A DNA stretch of 64,000 bases from Desulfosarcina ovata subsp. ovata (GCF_009689005.1 NZ_AP021879.1:3348001-3412000); one strand, 5' to 3'; counted from the stretch's first letter, positions 1-8,685 are shown. Notes: a model not told the origin generated them from the sequence alone. Numbers and translations are program-made.

Positions 1-456
1 CGTGGAGATGACCTCGTTGATGGCAAAGCGGAGTTTGAGAACCGCCGGAATCAGCCCCCAAAGCGCGCCCCCGGCAAACCCGGCAATGAACATCAATGGC
101 ACCAGAATCATCGAGGGCAGCGTCGGATCCACGTTGAGCCCGACCCAGGTACCGAAAATGGCTCCCATCAGCAGTTGGCTCTCCGCACCGATGTTCCAGA
201 ACTTGGCCTTGAACGCCAGCGCCAGACCGCCGCCGATGAGAATCAGCGGGATGGCCTTGGTGATCGACTCCTTGATCCCGTACCAACTGCCGAAGGACCC
301 GAGGAAAATTTTCTTGAAGGCGAAAAGCGGGTTGACGCCACACAGCAAAAAAATGAGCCCGATCACCAACAGGCCGGCAATCAGCGACAAAAGCAGCGTG
401 ACAAACGAACCGGCGGCGGAGACGTCTTCCCGGTCGGTGACTTTAAAATGAACCAT
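1..456 (-). CDS. BMP-family ABC transporter permease, partial (3' end outside window)
   Basis: Inner-membrane permease of a nucleoside/purine-type ABC importer. The 152 visible codons are open to the window edge. They start with MVHFKVTDRED, then a hydrophobic segment at about residues 18-42, and contain AFKAKFWNIGAESQLLMGA and LRFAINEV, motifs typical of YufP/BmpB permeases. The start ATG lies 14 nt inside the upstream ATPase gene, implying translational coupling. It is the third gene of a leftward operon: binding protein, ATPase, permease. A second permease probably follows outside the window. The substrate is inferred from the family only. Confidence 0.85.
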   Translation of the reverse strand, partial: MVHFKVTDREDVSAAGSFVTLLLSLIAGLLVIGLIFLLCGVNPLFAFKKIFLGSFGSWYGIKESITKAIPLILIGGGLALAFKAKFWNIGAESQLLMGAIFGTWVGLNVDPTLPSMILVPLMFIAGFAGGALWGLIPAVLKLRFAINEVIST

Positions 457-1987
457 CCGCGCCCTCTCCTGTCGTCAAATGGGTTGTTCCGGCCATCATC
501 AATCCGATATCGGAAAGCCGGGGATCGTCGGATTCGAGAACCCCCATGAAGCGCCCCTGAAAAATGACCGCGATCCGATCGCACAGCTCGAAGATCTCAT
601 CCAGGTCTTCGGACACGAGCAGGATGGCGCCCCCTTCCGCCCTGCGCTTGAGCAACTGGTTGCGCAAATACTCCGTGGCGCCGACATCCAATCCGTAGGT
701 GGGGTGCGAGGCCACCAGAAGATCCGGGTTGCCGGCAATTTCACGGCCGAGAATCAATTTCTGGATGTTGCCGCCGGAGAGGTTTTTGGTCTGGATGTTG
801 ATCGACGGCGTGGCCACCTGAAATTCCTCGATCAGTTTCCGGGTGTGCGCCTTTATTCGACCATAGGCAAGAAAGAGGCGGCTGGAAAATTTCTTCTGAT
901 GATGCTGTTTGAGAATCGCATTCTCATACAGAAACAGATTGGGCGCAATCCCGAACCGGATCCGCTCCTCCGGCACGTGCGACACTCCGGTATTATGGAT
1001 CTTGCGGGGGGACCGGTTGGTGATATCCACACCGTTGATGCGGATCCTTCCCCGGGAAACGGTTCTCAACCCGGTGATCGCCTCGACCAGTTCTCTTTGT
1101 CCATTACCGGAAACACCGGCGATCCCAAAAATTTCATTTCGGTAAACATCAAAGGAGATGCCATTCACCACCGGGAAGCCCTTGTCGCCATCGATGGTGA
1201 CATCGGAAACGTCAAGGACCTTATCTTTCCTTGGAAGCGCCTCGCGGCTGAAGGAGAAGATGACATCGCGGCCGATCATCATTTTTGCCATGGATCGCTT
1301 GTCCAGGTCCTTGGTATCCGCATGCCCCACGATGCGGCCCTTGCGCAGAACAGTCACCCGGTCACAGAGTTTTTTGATCTCATCCAGTTTGTGGCTGATG
1401 AGAATGATCATCTGTCCGTCACGGCGCATTTTTTCCAGTATCTGAAAAAAATCGCGGGTTTCCTGGGGCGTGAGAACAGAGGTGGGTTCATCCAGAATCA
1501 GAAGCCCGGCGCCATTGACCAGCGCTTTTACAATTTCAACGCGTTGCTGTTCGCCGGCAGACAGCTGCCACACTTTTTTATCCGGGTCGACATCGAAATT
1601 GAATTTATTCGAAAACGTGGCGATCCGCTGGCGCAGCTTTTTCTGGGGAAACAACATCGGTGACCGGATATACCCCAGGGCAAGGTTTTCAATCACCGTA
1701 TGGTTCTGAACCAACATAAAATGCTGGTGAACCATCCCGATGCCCTGTTCAATAGAATCCCGGGGCGAGTCAATGGATACCCGGCAGCCGTTGATTCTTA
1801 TCTCGCCGCCGTCGGGCTGATAAATCCCATACAGGATATTCATCAGCGTCGTCTTGCCGGCACCATTTTCGCCCAACAGCCCCAGGATTTCGCCTGACCT
1901 GATTTTTAAAGAGATCCCGTCATTTGCACGCACACCTTGAAACGATTTTGAAATCTCCTTCATCTCAAGCGTTTCGATTTTATTCAT
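443..1987 (-). CDS. ABC transporter ATP-binding protein, two nucleotide-binding domains (BMP-type importer)
   Basis: Cytoplasmic ATPase that powers the importer. It is a 514-residue tandem ABC protein, the usual YufO/MglA layout. Domain 1 has Walker A GENGAGKTT (about residue 40), signature LSAGEQQRVEI and Walker B LLILDEPTS. Domain 2 has a degenerate Walker A (GVSGNGQRE), signature LSGGNIQKLILGREI and a Walker B region LLVASHPTYGLD lacking the usual DEP. This asymmetry is normal in the family, where one site is catalytically weak. ATG at 1987 was chosen over GTG at 1993; neither has a strong ribosome site. It sits between the substrate-binding lipoprotein and the permease. Confidence 0.92.
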   Translation of the reverse strand: MNKIETLEMKEISKSFQGVRANDGISLKIRSGEILGLLGENGAGKTTLMNILYGIYQPDGGEIRINGCRVSIDSPRDSIEQGIGMVHQHFMLVQNHTVIENLALGYIRSPMLFPQKKLRQRIATFSNKFNFDVDPDKKVWQLSAGEQQRVEIVKALVNGAGLLILDEPTSVLTPQETRDFFQILEKMRRDGQMIILISHKLDEIKKLCDRVTVLRKGRIVGHADTKDLDKRSMAKMMIGRDVIFSFSREALPRKDKVLDVSDVTIDGDKGFPVVNGISFDVYRNEIFGIAGVSGNGQRELVEAITGLRTVSRGRIRINGVDITNRSPRKIHNTGVSHVPEERIRFGIAPNLFLYENAILKQHHQKKFSSRLFLAYGRIKAHTRKLIEEFQVATPSINIQTKNLSGGNIQKLILGREIAGNPDLLVASHPTYGLDVGATEYLRNQLLKRRAEGGAILLVSEDLDEIFELCDRIAVIFQGRFMGVLESDDPRLSDIGLMMAGTTHLTTGEGADGSF

Positions 1988-2079
1988 CGTCACCGCAACC
2001 CGTTAGGCGATTGGCGGAAAAGAAAGAGGGAGTCGGAACCATGCTGCCCGCCCCCCTCTTGATATTGGAGCCTGTATTG

Positions 2080-3378
2080 TTATTTTGGAATACTGCCCGC
2101 CACATTGTCGACATAATACATGATGCTCAGCAGATCGCCTTTGGACGCTCGCTCACCGGCCTTGATCCGGATCTTGCCGGTATTGTCGGCAATGGGGCCG
2201 GTGTAGGGGTCAAACAGATCGGTCCCTTTTTTCATCTGATCGTAGCGTTTCATCACCAAGTCGTACACGGAAACCGAACCAAAATCGTTGGTATCGACCT
2301 GAACGGCCTTCAATGCATCGATAAATTTGGGATTGATCGGCGCGTCAAACGATCCTCCCAGAATCACCGCCTTTTCAGCAACCAACCACCAGAGATCGTC
2401 GCTCTTCCAGGTGCCGTCATGCAGGTCTTTTAATATTTTTTCGTACATCACGCCCCAGTCGACCAACTGCCCGGAGACGACGGAGTCCTTTCCATAGGCC
2501 TGCATCGGACTGTAATGACTGAAGGTGTAAATTTGTTTTCCTTTTTCGGTGTGTTCCTGCCCGACCTCGATGACGGCCGGTGTGTCCTCGGTAAAGGCCA
2601 GCGCATCGCACCCCTCGGCAATCAACGATTCGGCGGCTTCCCTGGCCTTGTCCGGTCCGTACCAGGCGTAGGTCCAGCGGACATGGATCTCCGCGTTAGG
2701 ATTCACCGCCTTGATACCCAGCGCCAGGGCATTGATGTGCCGGACCAGTTCCGGGATGGGAAATGCCGCCACATAACCGATCTTGTTGCTTTGGGTGAGG
2801 GCGCCGGCCATCAGTCCGTTTAGATAATAGGCCTGGTAAAGATCGGCAAAATAGGTGCCCACGTTTTTGGTTTGCTTGAAACCGGAGCAGTGCATGAACT
2901 TTTTATCCGGATATTTCATGCCGGCTTTGAGCGTATCATCCATGTAGCCGAAACTGGTCGTGAAAACGACATCGCATTTCTCTTCCTGGATGAATCGGTC
3001 GATGATGCGCGCGGAATCCGCCTCCGCCACCGATTCGATATAAACGCTCTCCAGCCAGGGGAGCTTCTGTTCGGCAAATTTTCTGCCGATATCGTGGGCA
3101 TGCGACCAACCGTAGTCTCCCACCGGACCGACATAGACGAAACCGGCTTTCAACGGTTTTTCTGAAACCTCTGGCACTGGTTTCTCAACAATAGCTTTGA
3201 TTTGTTCTGACAAAGTTTCAACTTGTTTTGCCAACTCATCAACACGATCCGAAAGTTTTTGAACTTTTTCTTCAAGGTCTTTACCGGGGCCTTCTTTGTC
3301 TCCGCAAGAAAGGATAAATAAAAAAAGAAAAGAAAAGAACAATAAAATTGGCATGTTTTTACTGAGTTTTCTAAACAT
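2080..3378 (-). CDS. BMP-family substrate-binding lipoprotein with N-terminal coiled-coil spacer
   Basis: Periplasmic solute receptor of the importer. It opens with a lipoprotein signal (hydrophobic residues 10-23, lipobox ILSC, Cys25). Residues about 33-66 form a heptad-rich stretch (EEKVQKLSDRVDELAKQVE) resembling a Lpp-like coiled coil. The BMP domain follows from about residue 77 (LKAGFVYVGPVGDYGWSHA) to the end. BMP receptors such as PnrA bind nucleosides and are normally about 350 residues without this spacer; this one is 432. The start has a GGAG ribosome site 8 nt upstream. It is first in the operon. The ligand cannot be read from sequence. Confidence 0.9.
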   Translation of the reverse strand: MFRKLSKNMPILLFFSFLFLFILSCGDKEGPGKDLEEKVQKLSDRVDELAKQVETLSEQIKAIVEKPVPEVSEKPLKAGFVYVGPVGDYGWSHAHDIGRKFAEQKLPWLESVYIESVAEADSARIIDRFIQEEKCDVVFTTSFGYMDDTLKAGMKYPDKKFMHCSGFKQTKNVGTYFADLYQAYYLNGLMAGALTQSNKIGYVAAFPIPELVRHINALALGIKAVNPNAEIHVRWTYAWYGPDKAREAAESLIAEGCDALAFTEDTPAVIEVGQEHTEKGKQIYTFSHYSPMQAYGKDSVVSGQLVDWGVMYEKILKDLHDGTWKSDDLWWLVAEKAVILGGSFDAPINPKFIDALKAVQVDTNDFGSVSVYDLVMKRYDQMKKGTDLFDPYTGPIADNTGKIRIKAGERASKGDLLSIMYYVDNVAGSIPK

Positions 3379-3696
3379 TTAATAAACTCCTTTTGCAATA
3401 TCAGTTTTATGAGCTGACACAGGCTCATTTTTAAAAAAATGTTAACGACTACTACGATATTAGTTTTCTTCAAGTCAATACCGACGTCGCTCTTTTGAAT
3501 CTCGCTAAATTTAATTTCCCAAGATAGTTGGTCAGGTTTTGATCTTAGGAACAGCCTATAAATAACTTCGTCTATTAAGGTGATATGCTAACATTTTAAA
3601 TTTATCCAAATATCTATTAAAAATATTGTTTGCGACAATAAACTATTAAAATATGGTGCGTTACAGGACTTTGATTGTTTGACGCTCTGCGGTTTA
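3379..3696. other. AT-rich intergenic region between the importer operon and the IS
   Basis: About 320 bp with no credible gene. It must hold the leftward promoter of the importer operon; a TTGACT-like -35 lies near 3473 on the minus strand, but no convincing -10 could be fixed. The left end of the insertion sequence probably also falls here, but no terminal inverted repeat was recognised. Confidence 0.4.
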
Positions 3697-3746
3697 AATG
3701 TTATAGTGTCAACTATATAACAATTTAAAGTTGACACTATAACATT
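3697..3746 (+). promoter_or_regulatory. 18-bp perfect inverted repeat ending at the transposase start codon
   Basis: AATGTTATAGTGTCAACT (3697-3714) is exactly repeated in inverse at 3729-3746, with 14 nt between. The right arm ends at the base before the ATG and contains TTGACACTATAACAT. This could be an operator bound by the winged-helix module of the transposase, an RNA hairpin limiting translation, or a transposase-binding site. Confidence 0.6.
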
Positions 3747-4484
3747 ATGAACATTCAAAAATATCAATCAAAAGACCTGGAGCAGTTTTTAATACGTCAA
3801 AAAATCAGCACGTTAAAAGAGATTAAGACAGTGCTCGGCACCGATGTCGATATGACGGCTTTTAGAAAACTTAAACAATTGTCGTATCGATCAAGTTACT
3901 CACATGGGGGCAGATACTACACCCTGGATAAAGTCGCCAAGTTCGACGACAACGGCCTATGGTGTCACTTGTCTGTATGCTTTTCACAGCATGGCAACCT
4001 GCTTTCAACTCTTGAGCACTTGATAGCAGGATCGGAAGCAGGTTTTTTTGCCAAAGAACTTGAAGCGCTGTTGGCCGTTAGTGTTAAGGAATCGCTTTTA
4101 CGTCTGATAAAAAAAGGCAAAATCGATAGGAAAAAAGTCTCCGGCGTTTACCTGTACTGCGCAGCCGATGCTTCTATGCGCAGGCAACAATTGCTGGCTC
4201 GTCGGGTCAAGCTTTCGGATACCGAAGACTTTTCGGACGAAGTCAAAGCAGCGATTATCTTATTCGTCAGCATTCTTGATGAACAGCAGCGGCGACTTTT
4301 CGCCGGACTTGAATCGTTAAAACTGGGTCATGGAGGTGATCTGCGCATTGCGGATCTGCTGGGGCTGCATCCTCAAACCGTTGCCAAGGGCCGCCGGGAA
4401 CTCATTGACCAAGACATTGTTGTCGATCGCACCCGCAAGAAAGGGGCCGGTAGAAAACCTGTGGAAAAAAAACACCGGAAGTGA
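3747..4484 (+). CDS. ISAzo13-like transposase, N-terminal part (frame 1)
   Basis: 245 residues. Residues 1-150 look like a winged-helix regulatory module (STLKEIKTVLGT, FRKLKQLSYRSSYSHGGRYY). Residues about 165-225 match the N-terminal helix-turn-helix of ISAzo13 transposases (LDEQQRRLFAGLESL, RIADLLGLHPQTVAKGRREL). The frame stops at 4484 just after an A8 run at 4465-4472. A -1 slip there reads T-P-E-V-I-E-E into the second frame, which is the junction expected in uninterrupted family members. The product is therefore probably the first half of a frameshift-fused transposase, although an inactivating indel is possible. Confidence 0.75.
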   Translation: MNIQKYQSKDLEQFLIRQKISTLKEIKTVLGTDVDMTAFRKLKQLSYRSSYSHGGRYYTLDKVAKFDDNGLWCHLSVCFSQHGNLLSTLEHLIAGSEAGFFAKELEALLAVSVKESLLRLIKKGKIDRKKVSGVYLYCAADASMRRQQLLARRVKLSDTEDFSDEVKAAIILFVSILDEQQRRLFAGLESLKLGHGGDLRIADLLGLHPQTVAKGRRELIDQDIVVDRTRKKGAGRKPVEKKHRK

Positions 4485-5485
4485 TCGAGGAGATCAGAAA
4501 TCTTTTGGAATACGACACCGCCGGAGACCCGATCACGGGGAGAAAATGGACCCGTCAAACCCCGGCAAAGATAGCCCGCTTGCTTGAAAGACGTCTCGAT
4601 ATCCGCGTGTCGGCGGCAACCGTTCGGCGACTATTAGACGAGCTCGATTATTCATTGAAGGCCAACAACAAAGCCCTTTCGGCCGGATCGCATCCAGACA
4701 GAGACAAGCAGTTCGACATCATCAAGCGCCTTCGGGAAAACTTCAGCGCGACAGGAGATCCGATCATCAGCGTGGACACGAAAAAGAAGGAATTGATCGG
4801 CTTGTTCAAAAATAATGGTCGCGTGTGGTGCGACGAAGCCACCAAGGTCAAAGATCACGACTTCCGATCCGAGGCATTGGGTATAGCTTCCCCCTATGGC
4901 ATCTATGACGTCGGGCTCAACAAAGGTGTGGTGGTGATCGGAAAGTCGGCAGATACACCTGAATTTGCGGTCAACGCCATCACTACTTGGTGGCAGAGTT
5001 CTGGCAAGCATCAATATCCAAGGTCCAAACGCGTTCTAATTTTAGCCGACAGCGGCGGAAGCAATGGAGCCAGGCCACGTGCATTTAAAAAGTTTCTTCA
5101 GCACCGGCTTGCCGACGGGCATGGTCTTGAAATTTCGGTTTCGCACTATCCGACAGGAGCAAGCAAATGGAACCCGGTGGAGCATCGAATGTTTAGCGAA
5201 ATCAGTAAAAATTGGGCCGGGATACCTTTAGAAAGTTTTGATATCATGCTCAATTTTATTAATGATACCGATACCGAAACAGGGCTTCAAATCAAGGCAT
5301 ATTTTGACGAGCGAGAATATGCCAAAGGGATAAAAGTCCCAGACAAGGAATTCAAAAGCCTCAATATTTCAAAGAACAAGGAATTGGGCAATTGGAACTA
5401 TACGATCAAGCCCTCATGTCCAACAGCAAAAGCAGAAGCTATGAGATGGGAAGAACTTTTAAAATGTGAACTTATTTCTGACTGA
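4481..5485 (+). CDS. ISAzo13-family DDE transposase, catalytic part (frame 2)
   Basis: 334 residues matching the Rhodopirellula/ISAzo13 transposase domain: PIISVDTKKKELIGLFKN (first Asp), LILADSGGSNGARPR (second Asp region) and SKWNPVEHRMFS (Glu), then a C-terminus ending in NWNYTIKPS as in the family. A GTG at 4481 overlaps the upstream stop (GTGA), so coupling is possible. The -1 frameshift at 4465-4472 is the better explanation, because residues encoded between the slip site and the GTG also fit the family. Confidence 0.85.
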   Translation: MIEEIRNLLEYDTAGDPITGRKWTRQTPAKIARLLERRLDIRVSAATVRRLLDELDYSLKANNKALSAGSHPDRDKQFDIIKRLRENFSATGDPIISVDTKKKELIGLFKNNGRVWCDEATKVKDHDFRSEALGIASPYGIYDVGLNKGVVVIGKSADTPEFAVNAITTWWQSSGKHQYPRSKRVLILADSGGSNGARPRAFKKFLQHRLADGHGLEISVSHYPTGASKWNPVEHRMFSEISKNWAGIPLESFDIMLNFINDTDTETGLQIKAYFDEREYAKGIKVPDKEFKSLNISKNKELGNWNYTIKPSCPTAKAEAMRWEELLKCELISD

Positions 5486-6082
5486 ACCCTTAGAGATAAA
5501 TTTTAGGTTAAGAGATCAATCAAGCCCATTCCTCTTGAGGGAACCAAATCGGAATATTTGGCCTTGATCATCGTTGTGGCCACTCCAAAATGGCCATCGC
5601 CTCGCTCCCACGCTCTGCGTGGGAGCGCCTTGCTATTTCTTACTGGAATCGGGGTTCCCACGCAAAGCGTGGGAACCAGGTACCTTCTGGGCGAAACGAT
5701 GATCAATTCATGAAAAAACGCAAAGCGGTCGGCGTCTATTCCACTGGACTATGTGGAGAACCTTGGAAATTAATGACTCTGCGCCGGTCATTTTTCCGCT
5801 TTATCCATTGACATTTCCCTGTGGGTATGATCGTTAAAAAATTTTGGTTTTCTACGATATCGGATTTTGATCCTCAAAAAATTGGAAAATTCGACATTCA
5901 GTGCCTGACCATGAATGGTCGATTTGGGTTCAGGCCCCGTTGCTGAAAACCGCAATGTCTCTGCAAATACAAGATGTTGCAACGCTACATAGCATAGACG
6001 GGGTTGGGGTCGAAATACGCTATTTATGCATGGGCGCCAAATGGTAAGGGCAGCATGTCAGCAATTCTATAAGGAGGGTAAC
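5486..6082. other. Intergenic region with paired hairpins, no credible gene
   Basis: About 600 bp between the IS and the decarboxylase subunits. Apart from the paired hairpins listed separately, I see no gene. Apparent reading frames here are produced by the palindromic repeat itself. The promoter of the downstream genes presumably lies in the last 100 bp but no clear -35/-10 pair was recognised. Confidence 0.5.
5603..5677. repeat. Paired 11-bp hairpins (REP/MITE-like unit)
   Basis: Two perfect hairpins with the same core: CGCTCCCACGC, loop of 3, inverse arm at 5603-5627; and GGTTCCCACGC, loop AAA, inverse arm at 5653-5677. The shared core is TCCCACGC. Paired hairpins of this look are dispersed repeats in many genomes; a genome-wide count would be needed to prove that here. 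Confidence 0.7.
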
Positions 6083-6505
6083 ATGTACGGGTTAGCGGCA
6101 ATTCAACAGGCCAACGGATGGGCCATGGCAGGAGCCGGTGCCTGCATCGTTCTCACTGGCTTGGCGATTCTTTCTTTTCTGATTTCCTTACTCCCGCGTC
6201 TCACCGGGCTGTTCGAACCGAAGGCAGCCCCGCAGCCGGAACCAGCGGCAGCGGTGCCTGAAAAAGAGCAGGCGCCCACAGTCGTCGTCCCGGATCAGAT
6301 TCCGGACGATATTGAAGAGGCATGCACCATTTTCATGGCCTTGACCGAAGGGCTGGGAGAAACGTTCAGCCTGTCGGATCTGCACCGCAAATGCCGGGAC
6401 GCCAACCTGGCGAATCCCCACTATTCGGTCAATCGCTTCAGAGATGCCGGCATTTTGATCCCTGCCGGCGAGGGCCTTTTTTACTGGAAATCCCAATCAG
6501 AGTAA
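6083..6505 (+). CDS. OadG-like gamma subunit of a Na+-pumping decarboxylase
   Basis: Predicted small membrane subunit that anchors the decarboxylase complex. ATG 6083 follows a strong AAGGAGGG site, giving 140 residues. There is one membrane segment at about residues 15-40, then an Ala/Pro/Glu linker (PKAAPQPEPAAAVPEKEQ) as in OadG/MmdD proteins. Unusually it continues into a folded-looking C-terminus (IPDDIEEACTIFMALTEGLG ... SVNRFRDAGILIP) that resembles a small winged helix rather than the usual short tail. It is 18 nt upstream of the beta subunit. The carboxyltransferase alpha subunit and biotin carrier are not in the window. Confidence 0.7.
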   Translation: MYGLAAIQQANGWAMAGAGACIVLTGLAILSFLISLLPRLTGLFEPKAAPQPEPAAAVPEKEQAPTVVVPDQIPDDIEEACTIFMALTEGLGETFSLSDLHRKCRDANLANPHYSVNRFRDAGILIPAGEGLFYWKSQSE

Positions 6506-6523
6506 ACGATAAGGACACAATCA

Positions 6524-7651
6524 ATGGATTTATTAATTCAATTTCTCACAAACACAGGATATTATCTGGCCGACTACCGTCATTTCCTAATGTGGGGCAT
6601 CGGTATCTTTTTTGTTTACCTGGCGATCGCTAAAAACTACGAACCGTTGCTGCTGCTGCCGATCGGCTTTGGTGTGCTGGTGGGCAATGTTCCCTTTTTC
6701 AAAGGCTTCGGGCTGGGCATTTACGAAAACAACAGTGTGCTTCACTATCTCTATTTCGGCGTTACCACCGGCGTGTACCCCTCCATTGTTTTCCTCGGCC
6801 TTGGCGCGATGACCGATTTTTCATCGCTGTTGGCACGCCCCAAACTGATGCTGTTGGGCGCGGCGGCCCAGATGGGGATTTTCTTTACCCTGCTCAGCGC
6901 CCTGGCCTTGGGCTTCCTGCCCAAGGAGGCGGCTTCCATCGCCATTATCGGTGGTGCAGACGGCCCGACCTCGATCTTTCTGACGGCAAAGCTGGCACCA
7001 CATCTCATCGGCCCCATCGCCATCGCGGCCTACTCATATATGGCCCTGATTCCAATCATCCAGCCTCCGATCATGAAGCTGTTGACCACCAAGGCGGAGC
7101 GCCGGATTCACATGCCCGACCCACGACCGGTATCGCGTAAGGAACTGCTCATCTTCCCGGTTATCGGTGTGTTCCTGTGCTGCTTTCTGGCACCGGCATC
7201 GATTCCCCTTCTGGGAACCTTCTTTTTCGGCAACCTGATGAAAGTCAGTGGGGTTGTCGATCGTCTGGCCAATACGGCCAGAAATGCCATCATTGATACG
7301 GCAACGATCTTTTTGGGTTTCACGGTCGGCGCCAGTACTCAGGCGGACGTCTTTTTGACCACCAAAGCAATCGGAATATTTTTTCTCGGTGCAGTCGCGT
7401 TCAGCCTGGCGACCGCATCCGGACTGCTTTTCGCCAAACTGATGAACCTGTTTTCCAAAAACAAAATCAACCCGCTTTTGGGAGCATCCGGCGTTTCCGC
7501 CGTTCCCGGTTCTGCCAGAGAAGTCCATATGATGGGCCAGAAAGAGGACCCCACCAATTATCTGCTGATGCACGCCATGGCGTGTAACTCTTCCGGCGTG
7601 ATCGGGTCTGCCATCTGTGCCGGTATTCTATGGAGCTTTAACGTCGGTTAG
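6524..7651 (+). CDS. OadB/GcdB/MmdB-like beta subunit, Na+-pumping carboxybiotin decarboxylase
   Basis: Polytopic inner-membrane protein that decarboxylates carboxybiotin and exports Na+. 375 residues with about nine hydrophobic segments and the diagnostic IIGGADGPTSIFL motif, whose Asp is the conserved coupling residue in OadB. GFTVGAS and the C-terminal MHAMACNSSGVIGSA also fit the family. AAGGA lies just upstream of the ATG. It is the second gene of a two-gene unit ending in a strong terminator. Whether the substrate is oxaloacetate, methylmalonyl-CoA or glutaconyl-CoA depends on the absent alpha subunit. Confidence 0.93.
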   Translation: MDLLIQFLTNTGYYLADYRHFLMWGIGIFFVYLAIAKNYEPLLLLPIGFGVLVGNVPFFKGFGLGIYENNSVLHYLYFGVTTGVYPSIVFLGLGAMTDFSSLLARPKLMLLGAAAQMGIFFTLLSALALGFLPKEAASIAIIGGADGPTSIFLTAKLAPHLIGPIAIAAYSYMALIPIIQPPIMKLLTTKAERRIHMPDPRPVSRKELLIFPVIGVFLCCFLAPASIPLLGTFFFGNLMKVSGVVDRLANTARNAIIDTATIFLGFTVGASTQADVFLTTKAIGIFFLGAVAFSLATASGLLFAKLMNLFSKNKINPLLGASGVSAVPGSAREVHMMGQKEDPTNYLLMHAMACNSSGVIGSAICAGILWSFNVG

Positions 7652-7662
7652 TCGTTGAAAAT

Positions 7663-7712
7663 AAGGAACAACAAAGGCCCGAAACAGAATCGGGCCTTTG
7701 TTGTTCCTTTTT
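7663..7712 (+). terminator. Rho-independent terminator after the beta subunit
   Basis: A 19-bp perfect stem (AAGGAACAACAAAGGCCCG and its inverse at 7691-7709) with a 9-nt loop, followed by T residues. Confidence 0.92.
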
Positions 7713-7857
7713 GCTGGTTCTCCCTGCTCGTCCCGCCAAACCGTACGCGCGATTTTTCTTCACCCGGTCAGAAAAAACGGTTCCCATGGCTGAACCGATC
7801 ACGCCCAAATCCTGGTTTGTCTATCTCCTGCGTTGCGGCAAGATGCGGTAAATCCCG

Positions 7858-8685
7858 TCACTCCTCCGACTGAAAGCTGCGGATGATATACCCGCCGGAT
7901 TTCTCGTCCGGTTCCAGCTCCATGAGCCCCCGGCTGGCGGCCTCGTCGAGCAGGCGCTTGAACGAGCGAAATCCGTAATAGGATTCATTGAATCCCGGGC
8001 GGCGGCGTTTGAGGGTCTGTTTGACCATGGACCCCCAGATTTTATCTTCCGAGCCGCGCTCTTCGGCCAGGGCCTCCAGGGTTTCCATCACCAGGTCCAG
8101 GGCTTCCTGGGTCAGTGTCTCGGCATCCTCCTTAGGCGCGGTTTCCGGAGCCGGCGTCTTGGGACTCTTGGCCGGTGGTTTGCGTGCCGCCTTCTTGGCT
8201 TTTTTCTTTTTTCGCACCAGGTCGTCGTAGTAGATGAACTCGTCGCAGTTGGCAATCAAGAGATCGGAGCTGGAGTTCTTCACCCCCACCCCGATCACGT
8301 TCTTGTTGTTTTCACGCAGCTTGCTGACCAACGGTGAAAAGTCCGAATCGCCGCTGACGATCACGAAGGTGTCGACGTGAAGTTTTGTGTAACACAGATC
8401 CAGGGCATCCACCACCATACGGATGTCGGCCGAATTCTTGCCTGACTGACGCACATGAGGAATCTCGATCAGTTCGAAGGCCGCTTCGTGCATGCCGGCC
8501 TTGAACTCCTTGTAGCGCTCCCAGTCGCAGTAAGCTTTTTTGACCACGATGTTGCCTTTGAGCAGCAGCCGTTCGATCACCTTGTTGATGTCGAACTGGG
8601 CACAGCGGGCGTCTCGAACGCCCAGGGCAACATTCTCGAAATCACAGAACACGGCCAGGTTGGCCGTTTCCAGAGGTTTTGTCAT
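7858..8685 (-). CDS. NYN-domain (LabA/DUF88-like) RNase with C-terminal LOTUS/OST-HTH domain
   Basis: 275 residues. The N-terminal NYN domain is PIN-like: acidic positions in VFCDFENVAL, SADIRMVVDAL and IVSGDSDFSPLV are the expected metal-binding sites of a ribonuclease. A basic linker rich in Lys/Ala/Pro (about residues 160-190) follows. The C-terminal 80 residues (IWGSMVKQTLKRRRPGFNES, FRSFKRLLDEAASRG) look like an OST-HTH/LOTUS RNA-binding domain. This two-domain layout is common in bacteria; the RNA target is unknown. It stands alone, divergent from the next gene. Confidence 0.87.
   Translation of the reverse strand: MTKPLETANLAVFCDFENVALGVRDARCAQFDINKVIERLLLKGNIVVKKAYCDWERYKEFKAGMHEAAFELIEIPHVRQSGKNSADIRMVVDALDLCYTKLHVDTFVIVSGDSDFSPLVSKLRENNKNVIGVGVKNSSSDLLIANCDEFIYYDDLVRKKKKAKKAARKPPAKSPKTPAPETAPKEDAETLTQEALDLVMETLEALAEERGSEDKIWGSMVKQTLKRRRPGFNESYYGFRSFKRLLDEAASRGLMELEPDEKSGGYIIRSFQSEE

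Larger units (their letters stand above)
3697..5485 (+). mobile_element. ISAzo13-like insertion sequence (ends unresolved)
   Basis: Two overlapping frames together encode one ISAzo13-family DDE transposase with an additional N-terminal module. The interval given is the minimum, from the operator-like repeat to the transposase stop. I searched both flanks for matching terminal repeats and found none I trust, so the true ends lie further out on both sides. Confidence 0.7.

Noticed and set aside
5590..5811. 73-codon frame containing ARG/SER-rich repeats
   Set aside because: Created by the palindromic hairpin repeat; no ribosome site.
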